NCBI GenBank assembly: GCA_910577525.1
Contig: CAJTLI010000020.1
Span: 1-43,986 of the forward strand
Direction: 5' to 3'
Source: an uncultured Oscillospiraceae bacterium
Lineage (GTDB): Bacteria > Bacillota > Clostridia > Oscillospirales > Oscillospiraceae
DNA length: 43,986 nucleotides
Shown: positions 23,785-32,145 of the stretch, one piece after another
How positions within the stretch are numbered: the stretch's first letter is position 1
How the letters are laid out: each line of letters starts with the position of its first letter
Program-made: the position numbers and the translations under genes
The notes under the pieces: generated by a model
Database searches by the model: none
What the model saw: only the letters and a program-made list of their open reading frames with translations
What the model was told of the DNA's origin: nothing

Positions 23785-24330
23785 TTATTTCTTGACGCCG
23801 GTCTTGCCCACCTTGCGGCGGATGACCTCGTCGGAATACTTGATGCCTTTGCCCTTATAGGGCTCGGGGGGACGCTTCTCGCGCACTTCGGCGGCGAACT
23901 GGCCCACCAGCTGCTTGTCGAAGCCGGAGATGACGATCTGGTTGGGGGTGGGGGTCTCCACGGTGATACCCGCGGGGGCCTCCATGACGACCTGATGGGA
24001 GAAGCCCAGGTTCATGACCAGCTTGCCGCCCTCCATGGCCACGCGGTAGCCCACGCCGTTCACGTCCAGGGTCTTTTTAAAGCCCTCGGTGACGCCCACC
24101 ACCATGTTGTGCAGCAGGGTGCGGGTGAGCCCGTGCAGGGAGCGGTTCTCCTTCAAATCGTTGGGGCGGGCGACGTGCAGCTCGGCTCCCTCCTGCTTGA
24201 TGGTCATGCTGGGGTGCAGCTGCTGGGTGAGGGCGCCCTTGGGGCCCTTCACGGTGACGAGGTTGTTGTCCTCGATTTTGATCTCCACGCCGGCGGGAAC
24301 GGCGATAGGAGCTCTGCCAATTCTAGACAT
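23785..24330 (-). CDS. rplF: 50S ribosomal protein L6
   Basis: A 181-residue protein near the factor-binding site. The start MSRIGRAPIAVPAGVEIKIE and the C-terminal repeat (EVREKRPPEPYKGKGIKYSD) are diagnostic; it consists of two duplicated L6 folds. Confidence 0.97.
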   Translation of the reverse strand: MSRIGRAPIAVPAGVEIKIEDNNLVTVKGPKGALTQQLHPSMTIKQEGAELHVARPNDLKENRSLHGLTRTLLHNMVVGVTEGFKKTLDVNGVGYRVAMEGGKLVMNLGFSHQVVMEAPAGITVETPTPNQIVISGFDKQLVGQFAAEVREKRPPEPYKGKGIKYSDEVIRRKVGKTGVKK

Positions 24331-24344
24331 TCCTATGACCCTCC

Positions 24345-24746
24345 TTACCAGACGAATGCCAGGACTTCGCCGCCGACATGGGCCTCGCGGGCCTTCTTGT
24401 CGGTCATGACGCCCTTGGACGTGGAGACGATGGCTATCCCTAAGCCGCGCAGCACCCGGGGCAGCTCGTCGGCGCCGGCGTAGACCCGCAGGCCGGGCTT
24501 GGACACCCGCTTCAGGTTGGTGATAACCTTCTCCTTACCGGGCTGAATATACTTCAGGGTGATGCGGATAACGCCCTGGGTCCCGTCGCTGATGGTCTGG
24601 AAGTTCTTGATATAGCCCTCGTCCAGCAAAATCTGGGCGATGGCCTTCTTCATGTTGGAAGCGGGGACATCCACGGTGTCATGCTTGGCGTTGTTCGCGT
24701 TGCGGATGCGGGTGAGCATATCCGCAATGGGATCGGTGATTTGCAT
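24345..24746 (-). CDS. rpsH: 30S ribosomal protein S8
   Basis: A 133-residue primary 16S-binding protein. It starts MQITDPIADMLTRIRNANNA and ends with the conserved GIAIVSTSKGVMTDKKARE block. It is separated from rpsN by an unusually long 321-bp spacer containing palindromes, so it could have a second promoter, though I could not identify a convincing one. AGGAGG lies about 7 bases before the ATG. Confidence 0.97.
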   Translation of the reverse strand: MQITDPIADMLTRIRNANNAKHDTVDVPASNMKKAIAQILLDEGYIKNFQTISDGTQGVIRITLKYIQPGKEKVITNLKRVSKPGLRVYAGADELPRVLRGLGIAIVSTSKGVMTDKKAREAHVGGEVLAFVW

Positions 24747-25067
24747 GAGACTTTACCTCCTATTTAGATTACCGAAATTGTCCAAATGGACGCTTCCGGT
24801 TAAGACGGAAAGGTATCGGGGGTTAGGCATCGTCCCCCGACCTGTTATCCGCCTTTTCCCTCGCTGGGGGGCTCGGAACGGTCGTTTTTTGCTGAAATTT
24901 GCAAGTGCCATATAACAGGCCCATAGGCGGGAGCCCTCAAACTCCCGCCTCTGGACGAGTTACTACATTCGGGCTCGGTGAAGATCGTTTTGCTGGGCGA
25001 GGCAGACCGGCGCAGGCAGTACCGGGTGTACGGCAAACCGGTTTAACGAAGCACAGCGAAGCGAGAT
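24747..25067. repeat. Palindromic spacer inside the spc operon (rpsN-rpsH)
   Basis: 321 bp without a gene. It holds two hairpins: TCGGGGG/CCCCCGA (24816-24822 with 24834-24840) and a 13-bp near-perfect pair CCATAGGCGGGAG/CTCCCGCCTCTGG (24921-24933 with 24942-24954). Neither is followed by a T-run, so they look like repeat elements or RNA-processing structures rather than terminators. Confidence 0.7.
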
Positions 25068-25253
25068 TCACCAAGAGGCTTTCTTGACGCCGGGGATTTC
25101 GCCCTTGTAAGCCAGCTCCCGGAAGCAGATACGGCAGATGCCGTAGTTGCGCAGGTAGGCGTGGGGGCGGCCGCAGATCTTGCAGCGGTTGTAGCGGCGG
25201 CTGGAGAACTTGGGCTCAGCCTGCTGCTTGTTAATCATGGATTTCTTGGCCAT
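25068..25253 (-). CDS. rpsN: 30S ribosomal protein S14, zinc type
   Basis: A 61-residue short S14 with the zinc knuckle C-x2-C...C-x2-C (CKIC near residue 24 and CRIC near 39). This zinc-binding type is usual in Gram-positive bacteria; a zinc-free paralogue would be about 90-100 residues and is not here. It ends GEIPGVKKASW, the family C-terminus. Confidence 0.96.
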   Translation of the reverse strand: MAKKSMINKQQAEPKFSSRRYNRCKICGRPHAYLRNYGICRICFRELAYKGEIPGVKKASW

Positions 25254-25272
25254 AGCTTGTTCCCTTCCTCTC

Positions 25273-25833
25273 TCAGCCGTTGGTGGTAAACGGGGCGCCC
25301 AGCAGCGTCAGCAGCTCCTTGGCCTCCTCGTCGGACTTGGCGGTGGTGCAGATCACCACGTCCATGCCCCGGATCTTGTCGATCTTATCGTACTCGATCT
25401 CGGGGAAGATCAGCTGCTCCTTCAGGCCCAGGGCGTAGTTGCCCCGGCCGTCGAAGGCGTTGGGGTTGATGCCCCGGAAGTCGCGCACGCGGGGCAGAGC
25501 CACGTTGAACAGCCGGTCCATAAACTCCCACATCTTGTCCTGGCGCAGGGTGACCTTGGCGCCGATGGGCATACCCTCGCGGAGCTTGAAGTTGGCCACG
25601 GACTTCTTGGCCTTGGTGATGACGGGCTTCTGGCCGGTGATGGCGGCCAGGTCGGCCACCACGGACTCCAGCACCTTGGCGTTGTCCCGGGCCTCGCCGC
25701 AGCCGCAGTTGACCACGATCTTGTCAATGCGGGGGATCTCCATGACGGACTTGTAGCCGAACTTCTGCATGAGAGCGGGAGCCACGTCGGCCTGATATTT
25801 CGCCTTCAGGTTGGGCATTTTTTTCTCAGCCAT
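25273..25833 (-). CDS. rplE: 50S ribosomal protein L5
   Basis: A 186-residue 5S rRNA-binding protein at the subunit interface. Conserved blocks include MQKFGYKSVMEIPRIDKIVV, GQKPVITKAKKSVANFKLRE and the C-terminal GMDVVICTTAKSDEEAKELL. Confidence 0.97.
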   Translation of the reverse strand: MAEKKMPNLKAKYQADVAPALMQKFGYKSVMEIPRIDKIVVNCGCGEARDNAKVLESVVADLAAITGQKPVITKAKKSVANFKLREGMPIGAKVTLRQDKMWEFMDRLFNVALPRVRDFRGINPNAFDGRGNYALGLKEQLIFPEIEYDKIDKIRGMDVVICTTAKSDEEAKELLTLLGAPFTTNG

Positions 25834-25849
25834 TTCTGCTCCTCCTCTC

Positions 25850-26161
25850 TCAGATCTGGGCGCCGCAGTGCTTGCACACGCGGACCTTCTTGCCGTCCTC
25901 CACCTTGTGGGCGGGGCGGGTGGGCTTATTGCACTTGGGGCACACGGTCATGACCTTGCAGGCGTAGAGGGGGGTCTCCTTGGTGATGATGCCGCCCTCC
26001 TGGCCCTGCTGGCGGGGCTTCTGATGCTTGGTGGCCAGGTTGACTTTCTCCACGATCACCTTGCCGCCCTTGGGGTCCACGGAGAGCACCTTGCCCTGCT
26101 TGCCCTTGTCCTTGCCGGACAGCACAACCACGGTGTCGTTCTTCTTCACGTTCATACTCAT
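25850..26161 (-). CDS. rplX: 50S ribosomal protein L24
   Basis: An L24 of 103 residues (101 if translation starts at the second ATG, 26155, which is 6 bases after GAGGT; the sequence does not settle this). The N-terminal KOW motif is VKKNDTVVVLSGKDKGKQGK. The C-terminal half carries CPKC and CKHC pairs, a zinc-ribbon seen in many bacterial L24 proteins. It binds 23S rRNA early in assembly. Confidence 0.95.
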   Translation of the reverse strand: MSMNVKKNDTVVVLSGKDKGKQGKVLSVDPKGGKVIVEKVNLATKHQKPRQQGQEGGIITKETPLYACKVMTVCPKCNKPTRPAHKVEDGKKVRVCKHCGAQI

Positions 26162-26175
26162 ACCTCGCTACCCCC

Positions 26176-26544
26176 TTACAGCACTTCGGGAGCCAAGGAC
26201 AGGATCTTCATGTAATCCTTGTCGCGCAGCTCGCGGGCCACCGGGCCAAAGATACGGGTGCCCCGGGGGTTCTTGTCGTCGCGGATGAGGACGGCGGCGT
26301 TGTCGTCGAAGCGGACGTAGCTGCCGTCGGGGCGGCGCACGCCCCGGGCGGAGCGGACGATGACGGCCTTGACCACCTCGCCCTTCTTCACCTGGCCGCC
26401 GGGGGCGGCCTTCCGCACGGAGGCCACCACCACGTCGCCGATATTGCCAAACCTGCGCCGGGACCCGCCCAGTACGCGGATGGTCTTAATCTCCTTGGCG
26501 CCGGTATTATCGGCCACCTTCAGATAGCTTTCTTCTTGGATCAT
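26176..26544 (-). CDS. rplN: 50S ribosomal protein L14
   Basis: A 122-residue interface protein. It starts MIQEESYLKVADNTGAKEIK and has the conserved GDVVVASVRKAAPGGQVKKG and RFDDNAAVLI blocks typical of L14; standard length. Confidence 0.97.
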   Translation of the reverse strand: MIQEESYLKVADNTGAKEIKTIRVLGGSRRRFGNIGDVVVASVRKAAPGGQVKKGEVVKAVIVRSARGVRRPDGSYVRFDDNAAVLIRDDKNPRGTRIFGPVARELRDKDYMKILSLAPEVL

Positions 26545-26558
26545 ACTGGCACCTCCTT

Positions 26559-26822
26559 TTACTTCGCCTTCTCGATGATCTCAACCACGCGCCAGCGCTT
26601 GTCCTTGGACAGGGGGCGGGTCTCCATCACGCGCACGCGGTCGCCCACGCCGCACTGGTTGTTCTCGTCGTGGGCCTTCAGCTTGTAGGTCCTCTTGACG
26701 ATCTTCTTGTACAGAGGATGGGCCACGCGGTCGGCGATGGCGACCACAACGGTCTTGTCCATCTTGTCCGAAACCACCAGGCCGACTCTGGTCTTACGAG
26801 AAGAGGTTCTCACTTCACTCAT
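26559..26822 (-). CDS. rpsQ: 30S ribosomal protein S17
   Basis: An 87-residue OB-fold protein binding 16S rRNA. RKTRVGLVVSDKMDKTVVVA and VRVMETRPLSKDKRWRVVEI are family signatures. It starts 13 bp after rpmC. Confidence 0.97.
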   Translation of the reverse strand: MSEVRTSSRKTRVGLVVSDKMDKTVVVAIADRVAHPLYKKIVKRTYKLKAHDENNQCGVGDRVRVMETRPLSKDKRWRVVEIIEKAK

Positions 26823-26835
26823 CGTTTACTCCTCC

Positions 26836-27033
26836 TTATCGGCCCTGCTGCTCACGCAGGATGGTCTTGACGCGGGCGATGTCCTTCTTGACCTCCGCGA
26901 TGCGGATGGGGTTCTCCAGCTGGTTGGTGGCGTGCTGAAGACGGAGGTTGAACAGGTCCTTTTTCAGCTCCACCAGCTTGGCGTCCAGCTCAGCCGCGCT
27001 CAGCTTGCGCACTTCGTTTGCCTTCATCTTCAT
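26836..27033 (-). CDS. rpmC: 50S ribosomal protein L29
   Basis: A 65-residue helical hairpin protein at the exit tunnel, where trigger factor and SRP dock. Contains ELKKDLFNLRLQHATNQLEN and the ARVKTILREQQ ending. It overlaps rplP by 4 bp. Confidence 0.96.
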   Translation of the reverse strand: MKMKANEVRKLSAAELDAKLVELKKDLFNLRLQHATNQLENPIRIAEVKKDIARVKTILREQQGR

Positions 27034-27461
27034 TCACCACCCTTCTCCTCGGACTCTTCCTTCTTCACGATCTTGCACTTGATGGGCAGCTTGTGGCCGG
27101 CCAGACGCAGGGCCTCGCGGGCCACGTCCTCGGGCACGCCGGCGATCTCGAACATGACGCGGCCGGGCTTGACCACGGCCACCCATCCCTCGGGAGCGCC
27201 CTTACCGGAGCCCATACGGGTGCCCAGCGCCTTCTTGGTGATGGGCTTGTCGGGGAAGATCTTGATCCAAACCTTGCCGCCGCGCTTGGTGTAGCGGGTC
27301 ATGGCCACACGGGCGGCCTCGATCTGGTTGCCGGTGATCCAGGCGGGCTCGGTGGCCTGAAGGCCCCACTCGCCGTAGGCGACCTTGCTGCCGCGGGTGG
27401 CGGTGCCGGTCATGCGGCCGCGGTGGACGCGGCGGTACTTTACTCTCTTAGGCAGCAGCAT
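27030..27461 (-). CDS. rplP: 50S ribosomal protein L16
   Basis: A 143-residue protein lining the A-site tRNA corridor. It begins MLLPKRVKYRRVHRGRMTGT and has the GSGKGAPEGWVAVVKPGRVM block. The C-terminus has a short Glu/Gly-rich extra tail (KKEESEEKGGE). Its ATG overlaps the rpsC stop by one base. Confidence 0.97.
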   Translation of the reverse strand: MLLPKRVKYRRVHRGRMTGTATRGSKVAYGEWGLQATEPAWITGNQIEAARVAMTRYTKRGGKVWIKIFPDKPITKKALGTRMGSGKGAPEGWVAVVKPGRVMFEIAGVPEDVAREALRLAGHKLPIKCKIVKKEESEEKGGE

Positions 27462-28315
27462 TACTGGGCGCCTCCTTCCTTAGGAGCAGAGGGACGCGGG
27501 CCGTTATTGGGACGGGGGCCGTTATTGGAGCGGGGCCCGCCCTGGCGGTCGCGGTTGAAGCCGCCCTGACGCCGGTCGCCGCCCTGGCGGTTGAAGCCGC
27601 CCCTGCGGTCGTCTCGGCGGCGGGGCCGCTGCTCGCGCTCCTTATAGTTCTTGGTGTCGATGGTGCGGGGGGTGGTGCGCAGGGTCTGGGTGAGCACCTC
27701 GCCCTTGTAGATCCACACCTTCACGCCCAGACGGCCGTAAGTGGTGGCCGCCTCGGCGAAGCCGTACTCGATGTCGGCACGGATGGTCTGCAGGGGGATG
27801 GTGCCGTCGTGGTAGTGCTCGGTGCGGGCGATCTCGGCGCCGTTGAGGCGGCCAGACACCTGGACCTTGATGCCCAGGGCGCCCATGCGCATGGCGCGGC
27901 CCATGGCGTTCTTCATGGCCCGGCGGAAGGCGATGCGCTTCTCCAGCTGCTGGGCGATGTTCTCCGCCACCAGCTGGGCGTTCTTGTCCACGTCCTTGAC
28001 CTCGACGATGTTCAGGGCCACGCTCTTGCCCAGGCGTTTCTCCAGCTCCAGGCGCAGCTTCTCGATCTCCTCGCCGCCCTTGCCGATGACCTGGCCGGGC
28101 CGGGCGCAGTGCACGTAGATGCGCACCTTGGCATTGTCCCGCTCAATCTCGATCTTGGGCACGCCGGCGGCGTACAGCTTCTTTTTCAGCTCCTTACGGA
28201 GGTTGTAGTCCTCCACCAGGAGGTCGCCCACTTTTTCGTCACGGGCGTACCAGCGGGAGTCCCAATCTTTGATGACGCCCACGCGCAGGCCGTGGGGATT
28301 TACTTTCTGTCCCAT
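27461..28315 (-). CDS. rpsC: 30S ribosomal protein S3 with RG-rich C-terminal tail
   Basis: A 284-residue S3, the mRNA-entry protein. The N-terminal domain begins MGQKVNPHGLRVGVIKDWDS, the KH domain carries VIGKGGEE with the GxxG loop near residues 78-81, and the C-terminal S3 domain ends near residue 215. Unlike the usual ~215-235-residue form, about 65 further residues form a low-complexity tail rich in Arg, Gly, Asn, Gln and Pro, with GGFNRQGG and GGFNRDRQGG repeats. The tail is in frame, well supported by codon use, and followed 1 bp later by rplP. Confidence 0.96.
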   Translation of the reverse strand: MGQKVNPHGLRVGVIKDWDSRWYARDEKVGDLLVEDYNLRKELKKKLYAAGVPKIEIERDNAKVRIYVHCARPGQVIGKGGEEIEKLRLELEKRLGKSVALNIVEVKDVDKNAQLVAENIAQQLEKRIAFRRAMKNAMGRAMRMGALGIKVQVSGRLNGAEIARTEHYHDGTIPLQTIRADIEYGFAEAATTYGRLGVKVWIYKGEVLTQTLRTTPRTIDTKNYKEREQRPRRRDDRRGGFNRQGGDRRQGGFNRDRQGGPRSNNGPRPNNGPRPSAPKEGGAQ

Positions 28316-28333
28316 TTACTCTCGACCTCCTTT

Positions 28334-28666
28334 TCAGCGCTCTTTGACCACGACGGTCATGTGAGAAGTCCGCTTCATGATGTGGTGGGCGCGGCCCTTG
28401 GACACGGGGCGGTACCGCTTGATGATGGGCCCGGGGCAGGCAAAGGCCTCCGCCACATAGAGCTTCTCGGGGTCCATGCCGTGGTTGTTCTCGGCGTTGG
28501 CCGCGGCGCTGTGGACCAGCTTGGCCAGCGGGTCGGAGGCGGCCTTGGGGATCAGGGCCAGCACGGCCTCGGCGTCCTTGACGCTCTTGCCGCGGATCTG
28601 GTCGCACAGAATGCTGACCTTGCGGGGAGAGATACGGATGTATCTCAGTGTGGCTTTCGCTTCCAT
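28334..28666 (-). CDS. rplV: 50S ribosomal protein L22
   Basis: A 110-residue protein lining the peptide tunnel. It has the early block KATLRYIRISPRKVSILCDQ and a GRAHHIMKRTSHMTVVVKER ending, within the family length. The beta-hairpin that reaches the tunnel lies around residues 80-95. Confidence 0.97.
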   Translation of the reverse strand: MEAKATLRYIRISPRKVSILCDQIRGKSVKDAEAVLALIPKAASDPLAKLVHSAAANAENNHGMDPEKLYVAEAFACPGPIIKRYRPVSKGRAHHIMKRTSHMTVVVKER

Positions 28667-28681
28667 TGTCTCTCCTCCTCC

Positions 28682-28954
28682 TTACTTACCGGTCTTGCTG
28701 CCCGCGTGGCCCTTAAAGGTGCGGGTAGGCGCGAACTCGCCCAGCTTATGGCCCACCATATCCTCGGTGACATAGACGGGCACATGCTTGCGGCCGTCGT
28801 GGACGGCGATGGTGTGGCCCACGAAGGAGGGGAAGATGGTGGAGGCGCGGCTCCAGGTCTTGAGGACCTTCTTCTCGTTCTTCTTGTTCAGCTCATCCAC
28901 GCGCTTCAGCAGCTCGGGAGCGCAAAACGGGCCCTTCTTGATACTTCTGCTCAT
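28682..28954 (-). CDS. rpsS: 30S ribosomal protein S19
   Basis: A 90-residue 30S head protein. MSRSIKKGPFCAPELLKRVD and TWSRASTIFPSFVGHTIAVH are diagnostic; the C-terminal tail that reaches toward tRNA (FKGHAGSKTGK) is complete. Confidence 0.97.
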   Translation of the reverse strand: MSRSIKKGPFCAPELLKRVDELNKKNEKKVLKTWSRASTIFPSFVGHTIAVHDGRKHVPVYVTEDMVGHKLGEFAPTRTFKGHAGSKTGK

Positions 28955-28970
28955 CTGTTACACTCCCTCC

Positions 28971-29804
28971 TTACTTGCCGTTGCGGCGCCGGACAATGAA
29001 CTTGTCGGTGCGGTTCTTCTTCTTGCGGGTCTTGTAGCCCATGGCCGGCTTGCCCCAGGGGGTCACGGGGCCGGGGCGGCCCACCGGGCTCTTGCCCTCG
29101 CCGCCGCCGTGGGGGTGGTCGTTGGGGTTCATGACGGAGCCGCGGACGGTGGGGCGCCAGCCCATGTGGCGCTTGCGGCCGGCCTTGCCGATGTGGATGT
29201 TGGCCCAGTCGGTGTTGCCCACCTGGCCGATGGTGGCCAGGCACTCCTCCCGGACCAGCCGGACCTCACCGGAGGGCAGGCGGACCTGAGCCATGCCGTT
29301 CTCCTTGGCCATGAGCTGGGCGGCGGTGCCGGCGGAGCGCACCAACTGGGCGCCCTTGCCGGGGTAGAGCTCGATGCAGTGGATGGTCTCGCCCACGGGG
29401 ATCTCGGCGATGGGCAGGGCGTTTCCGGGCAGGATGTCCGCGCCGGAGCCGGTCATGATGGCGTGGCCCGCCTTCAGGCCCACGGGGGCCAGGATATAGC
29501 GGCGCTCGCCGTCCTCATACTCGATGAGGGCGATGTTGGCGGAGCGGTTTGGGTCGTACTGGAGATTAATCACAGTGGCCTTGCCCGCCTTGTCCCGCTT
29601 GAAGTCGATGATGCGGTACTTCTTCTTGTTGCCGCCGCCACGGTGGCGGACGGTGATGCGGCCATAGCTGTTGCGGCCGGCGTTCTTTTTCAGGCTCTCC
29701 AGCAGCGAGCGCTCCGGCTTGGCCTTCTTGTCGATGCCCTCGAAAGCGGACACGGTCATGTGGCGGCGGGAGGGCGTCGTGGGCTTATAAGTCTTGATAG
29801 CCAT
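28971..29804 (-). CDS. rplB: 50S ribosomal protein L2
   Basis: A 277-residue protein needed for subunit joining and peptidyl-transferase activity. Conserved blocks are MAIKTYKPTTPSRRHMTVSA at the start and MNPNDHPHGGGEGKSPVGRP near residue 223, which includes the histidine near the peptidyl-transferase centre. Normal length. Confidence 0.98.
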   Translation of the reverse strand: MAIKTYKPTTPSRRHMTVSAFEGIDKKAKPERSLLESLKKNAGRNSYGRITVRHRGGGNKKKYRIIDFKRDKAGKATVINLQYDPNRSANIALIEYEDGERRYILAPVGLKAGHAIMTGSGADILPGNALPIAEIPVGETIHCIELYPGKGAQLVRSAGTAAQLMAKENGMAQVRLPSGEVRLVREECLATIGQVGNTDWANIHIGKAGRKRHMGWRPTVRGSVMNPNDHPHGGGEGKSPVGRPGPVTPWGKPAMGYKTRKKKNRTDKFIVRRRNGK

Positions 29805-29819
29805 TCTCTAATCTCCTCC

Positions 29820-30116
29820 TTACACCATGCCTTCGAAGAACTCGATGGTCTTGGAATCGGCGGTGAGGGTAATCATCGCCTTTTTCCAGTGGGGGCGGCG
29901 CCCCTCGGGATAGCGGCCCATGCGCTTGGCCTTGCCCTGCATGTTCAGGGTGTTGACCTTGGCCACCTTCACGCCGAAAATCTCCTCGCAGGCCTTTGCG
30001 ATCTCAATCTTGTTGGCGTCCTTGGCCACCTCGAAGGTGTACTTCTTCTCAGTGGCGGCGGCCATGGACTGTTCGGTGATGATGGGGCGCTTGATGATGT
30101 CGTATGCGGTCTTCAT
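29820..30116 (-). CDS. rplW: 50S ribosomal protein L23
   Basis: A 98-residue tunnel-exit protein that docks trigger factor and SRP. It starts MKTAYDIIKRPIITEQSMAA and carries RRPHWKKAMITLTADSKTIE. The frame extends far upstream through rplD; ATG 30116 shares one base with the rplD stop (TGATG), a coupled arrangement. Confidence 0.96.
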   Translation of the reverse strand: MKTAYDIIKRPIITEQSMAAATEKKYTFEVAKDANKIEIAKACEEIFGVKVAKVNTLNMQGKAKRMGRYPEGRRPHWKKAMITLTADSKTIEFFEGMV

Positions 30117-30730
30117 CAGGCGAACACCTCCTCGATGGCGGCCAGCGCCCCCTGGTCGATGATGACCTGGTTGGCGTTGACGATGTCGTAGACGTTGATG
30201 AGGTTGGCGGGGCTGGTCACAATGCCGGGGATGTTCCGGGCGGACAGCACCACGTTGGAGTCGCCGGTGACGACGACGGCCTTCTTGGACTCCACCGCGT
30301 TCAGGAACGCCTGGAAGGTCTTGGTCTTGACCTCGCCCATGGCCAGCTTGTCGACCACCAGCACGTTGCCGGCGGCGGCCTTGGCGCTCAGGGCGGACTT
30401 CAGGGCCAGGCGGCGCACCTTCTTGTTGAGGGTGTAGCGGTAGGAGCGGGGCTTGGGGGCGAACACGATGCCGCCGTGGGTCCACTGGGGGGCCCGGGTG
30501 GAGCCCTGACGGGCGTGGCCGGTGCCCTTCTGGCGCCAAGGCTTCTTGCCGCCGCCGGACACCTCGGCCCGGGTCAGGCTGCTCTGGGTGCCCTGACGGC
30601 AGTTGGCCAGGTGGTTCTTGACCACGTCGTGGACCACGTACTGGTTGGGCTCGATGCCGAAGACGGCCTCGGAGAGCTCGACCTCGCCGATCTGCTTACC
30701 GGCCATATCATAAAGGTTCGCTTTAGGCAT
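30116..30730 (-). CDS. rplD: 50S ribosomal protein L4
   Basis: A 204-residue tunnel protein. The conserved extended loop KKPWRQKGTGHARQGSTRAP and the GGIVFAPKPRSYRYTLNKKV block identify it. In gamma-proteobacteria L4 represses the S10 operon; whether it binds the long leader here is unknown. Confidence 0.97.
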   Translation of the reverse strand: MPKANLYDMAGKQIGEVELSEAVFGIEPNQYVVHDVVKNHLANCRQGTQSSLTRAEVSGGGKKPWRQKGTGHARQGSTRAPQWTHGGIVFAPKPRSYRYTLNKKVRRLALKSALSAKAAAGNVLVVDKLAMGEVKTKTFQAFLNAVESKKAVVVTGDSNVVLSARNIPGIVTSPANLINVYDIVNANQVIIDQGALAAIEEVFA

Positions 30731-30748
30731 TTGTCATTCTCTCCTTTC

Positions 30749-31474
30749 TCACTTGTTACGCGCAGAGGCCTTCTGCGGGTTGACACGGGCGGACTGCTTC
30801 TGGGGATTGACGCGCCCGGTGGTGTCGGCCACATGCTTCTCGGCCAGCTTCTTGGCGCTGGAGCGCAGGGCCACCACGCCGCCCCGGGGGCCGGGCACCG
30901 CGCCGCGCACGGCGATGACGCCCAGCTCCTCGTCCACCTGGACCACGTCCAGGTTCATGACGGTGACCTGCTCGTTGCCCATCTGGCCCGCGCCGTTGTG
31001 CCCCTTGAAGATGCGGGAGGGGTCGGTGCTGGAGCCCATGGAGCCGGAATGGCGGTGGACGGGGCCGCCGCCGTGGGACTTCTTCTGGACATGGCCGCCG
31101 CAGCGCTTCACCGCGCCCTGGTAGCCGTGGCCCTTGCTGATGCCCGTGATGTCCACCCGGTCGCCGGGGGCGAACACGGTGGCGGTGAGCTCGTCGCCCA
31201 CGTTCATCCCGGCGGCCTTGTCCAGCTTGAACTCCTTGAGCACCCGCAAGCACTTGCCGGCCTTCTTGCTGTGGCCCGCCTCGGGCTTGGACAGCCTCTT
31301 CTCCGGGACCTCGTCAAATCCCAGCTGGACGGCGGTGTAGCCGTCCTTTTCCTCGGTCTTCTTCTGCACCACGGTGCAGGGGCCCGCCTGAATGACGGTG
31401 ACCGGGATGACCTTACCGGCTTCGTCGAAGATCTGGGTCATACCCACCTTCTTGCCGATGATGGCCTTTTCCAT
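30749..31474 (-). CDS. rplC: 50S ribosomal protein L3 with repeated C-terminal tail
   Basis: A 241-residue L3, which organises the peptidyl-transferase region. MEKAIIGKKVGMTQIFDEAG, RCGGHVQKKSHGGGPVHRHS and the extended loop to the catalytic centre are clear. Typical bacterial L3 has about 205-215 residues; here the last ~22 residues form a basic tail with RVNPQK twice (GRVNPQKQSARVNPQKASAR). It starts 308 bp after rpsJ, a spacer filled by repeat copy B. Confidence 0.97.
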   Translation of the reverse strand: MEKAIIGKKVGMTQIFDEAGKVIPVTVIQAGPCTVVQKKTEEKDGYTAVQLGFDEVPEKRLSKPEAGHSKKAGKCLRVLKEFKLDKAAGMNVGDELTATVFAPGDRVDITGISKGHGYQGAVKRCGGHVQKKSHGGGPVHRHSGSMGSSTDPSRIFKGHNGAGQMGNEQVTVMNLDVVQVDEELGVIAVRGAVPGPRGGVVALRSSAKKLAEKHVADTTGRVNPQKQSARVNPQKASARNK

Positions 31475-31599
31475 GTGTATTCCTCCTTGTTAAGGTTATT
31501 GGTCGGGCGAGGTGACCATTGGGCTGTCATTGCTCGGCCGACTTGACCCGCTTACCTCAAAACGCGGTAAGCTGCGGGTACAAACTTGGTTGCGCGCTG

Positions 31600-31778
31600 T
31601 TGTCACGCCTCGCCTGTTCGCGACGCGCGGCTTTCGTCGAAGCAAAGTCCGCTCCGCTCCGTTTCCGCCTTCGGCGAAAACTGCGCTTGCTTTCTTGCTT
31701 CTCCTCTCCCCACAAAGCCAAAAAGCGGCTTTGCGGGGGCCCCATTTAGGGTTACCCGCGCTGCTCACGACGGCTCGG
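31600..31778. repeat. Dispersed intergenic repeat, copy B
   Basis: 179 bp between rpsJ and rplC sharing its left end (TTGTCACGCCTCGCCTGTTC, then GCGACGCGCGGCTT) and right end (CGCGCTGCTCACGACGGCTC) with copy A. It begins 4 bp after the rpsJ stop, as copy A begins next to the rpoA stop. The interior is longer than in A and contains GCGGCTTTGCGGGGGCCCC, with a possible fold around AAAGCC/GGCTTT. The rest of the 308-bp spacer (31475-31599) shows no gene. Confidence 0.8.
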
Positions 31779-31782
31779 ACGC

Positions 31783-32097
31783 TCAGATCTTAATTTCAAT
31801 GTCCACGCCGGCGGGCAGGTCCAGGCTCTGGAGGGCCTCCACGGTCTTGGCGGAAGGCTTCACCACGTCGATGAGCCGCTTGTGGGTGCGGCGCTCGAAC
31901 TGCTCCCGGGAGTCCTTGTTCACGTGGGGGGAGCGCAGGATGGTGACGATCTCCCGCTTGGTGGGCAGGGGGATGGGACCGGAGACCTCGGCGCCGCTGC
32001 GCTTGGCGGTGTCCACGATCTTCTCCGCCGCCTGATCGATGAGCTGATGGTCGTAGGCCTTCAGCCGGATGCGGATCATTTCTTTCTGAGCTGCCAT
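31783..32097 (-). CDS. rpsJ: 30S ribosomal protein S10
   Basis: A 104-residue protein of the 30S head that also pairs with NusB in antitermination. It starts MAAQKEMIRIRLKAYDHQLI and has the GPIPLPTKREIVTILRSPHV block. It is the first gene of the 31-gene cluster, preceded by a long leader and promoter; AAGGAGG sits seven bases before the ATG. Confidence 0.97.
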   Translation of the reverse strand: MAAQKEMIRIRLKAYDHQLIDQAAEKIVDTAKRSGAEVSGPIPLPTKREIVTILRSPHVNKDSREQFERRTHKRLIDVVKPSAKTVEALQSLDLPAGVDIEIKI

Positions 32098-32145
32098 TGT
32101 GTTTCCTCCTTGATTACGAAGTCGAACGTTAATGTGACTGCGTCC

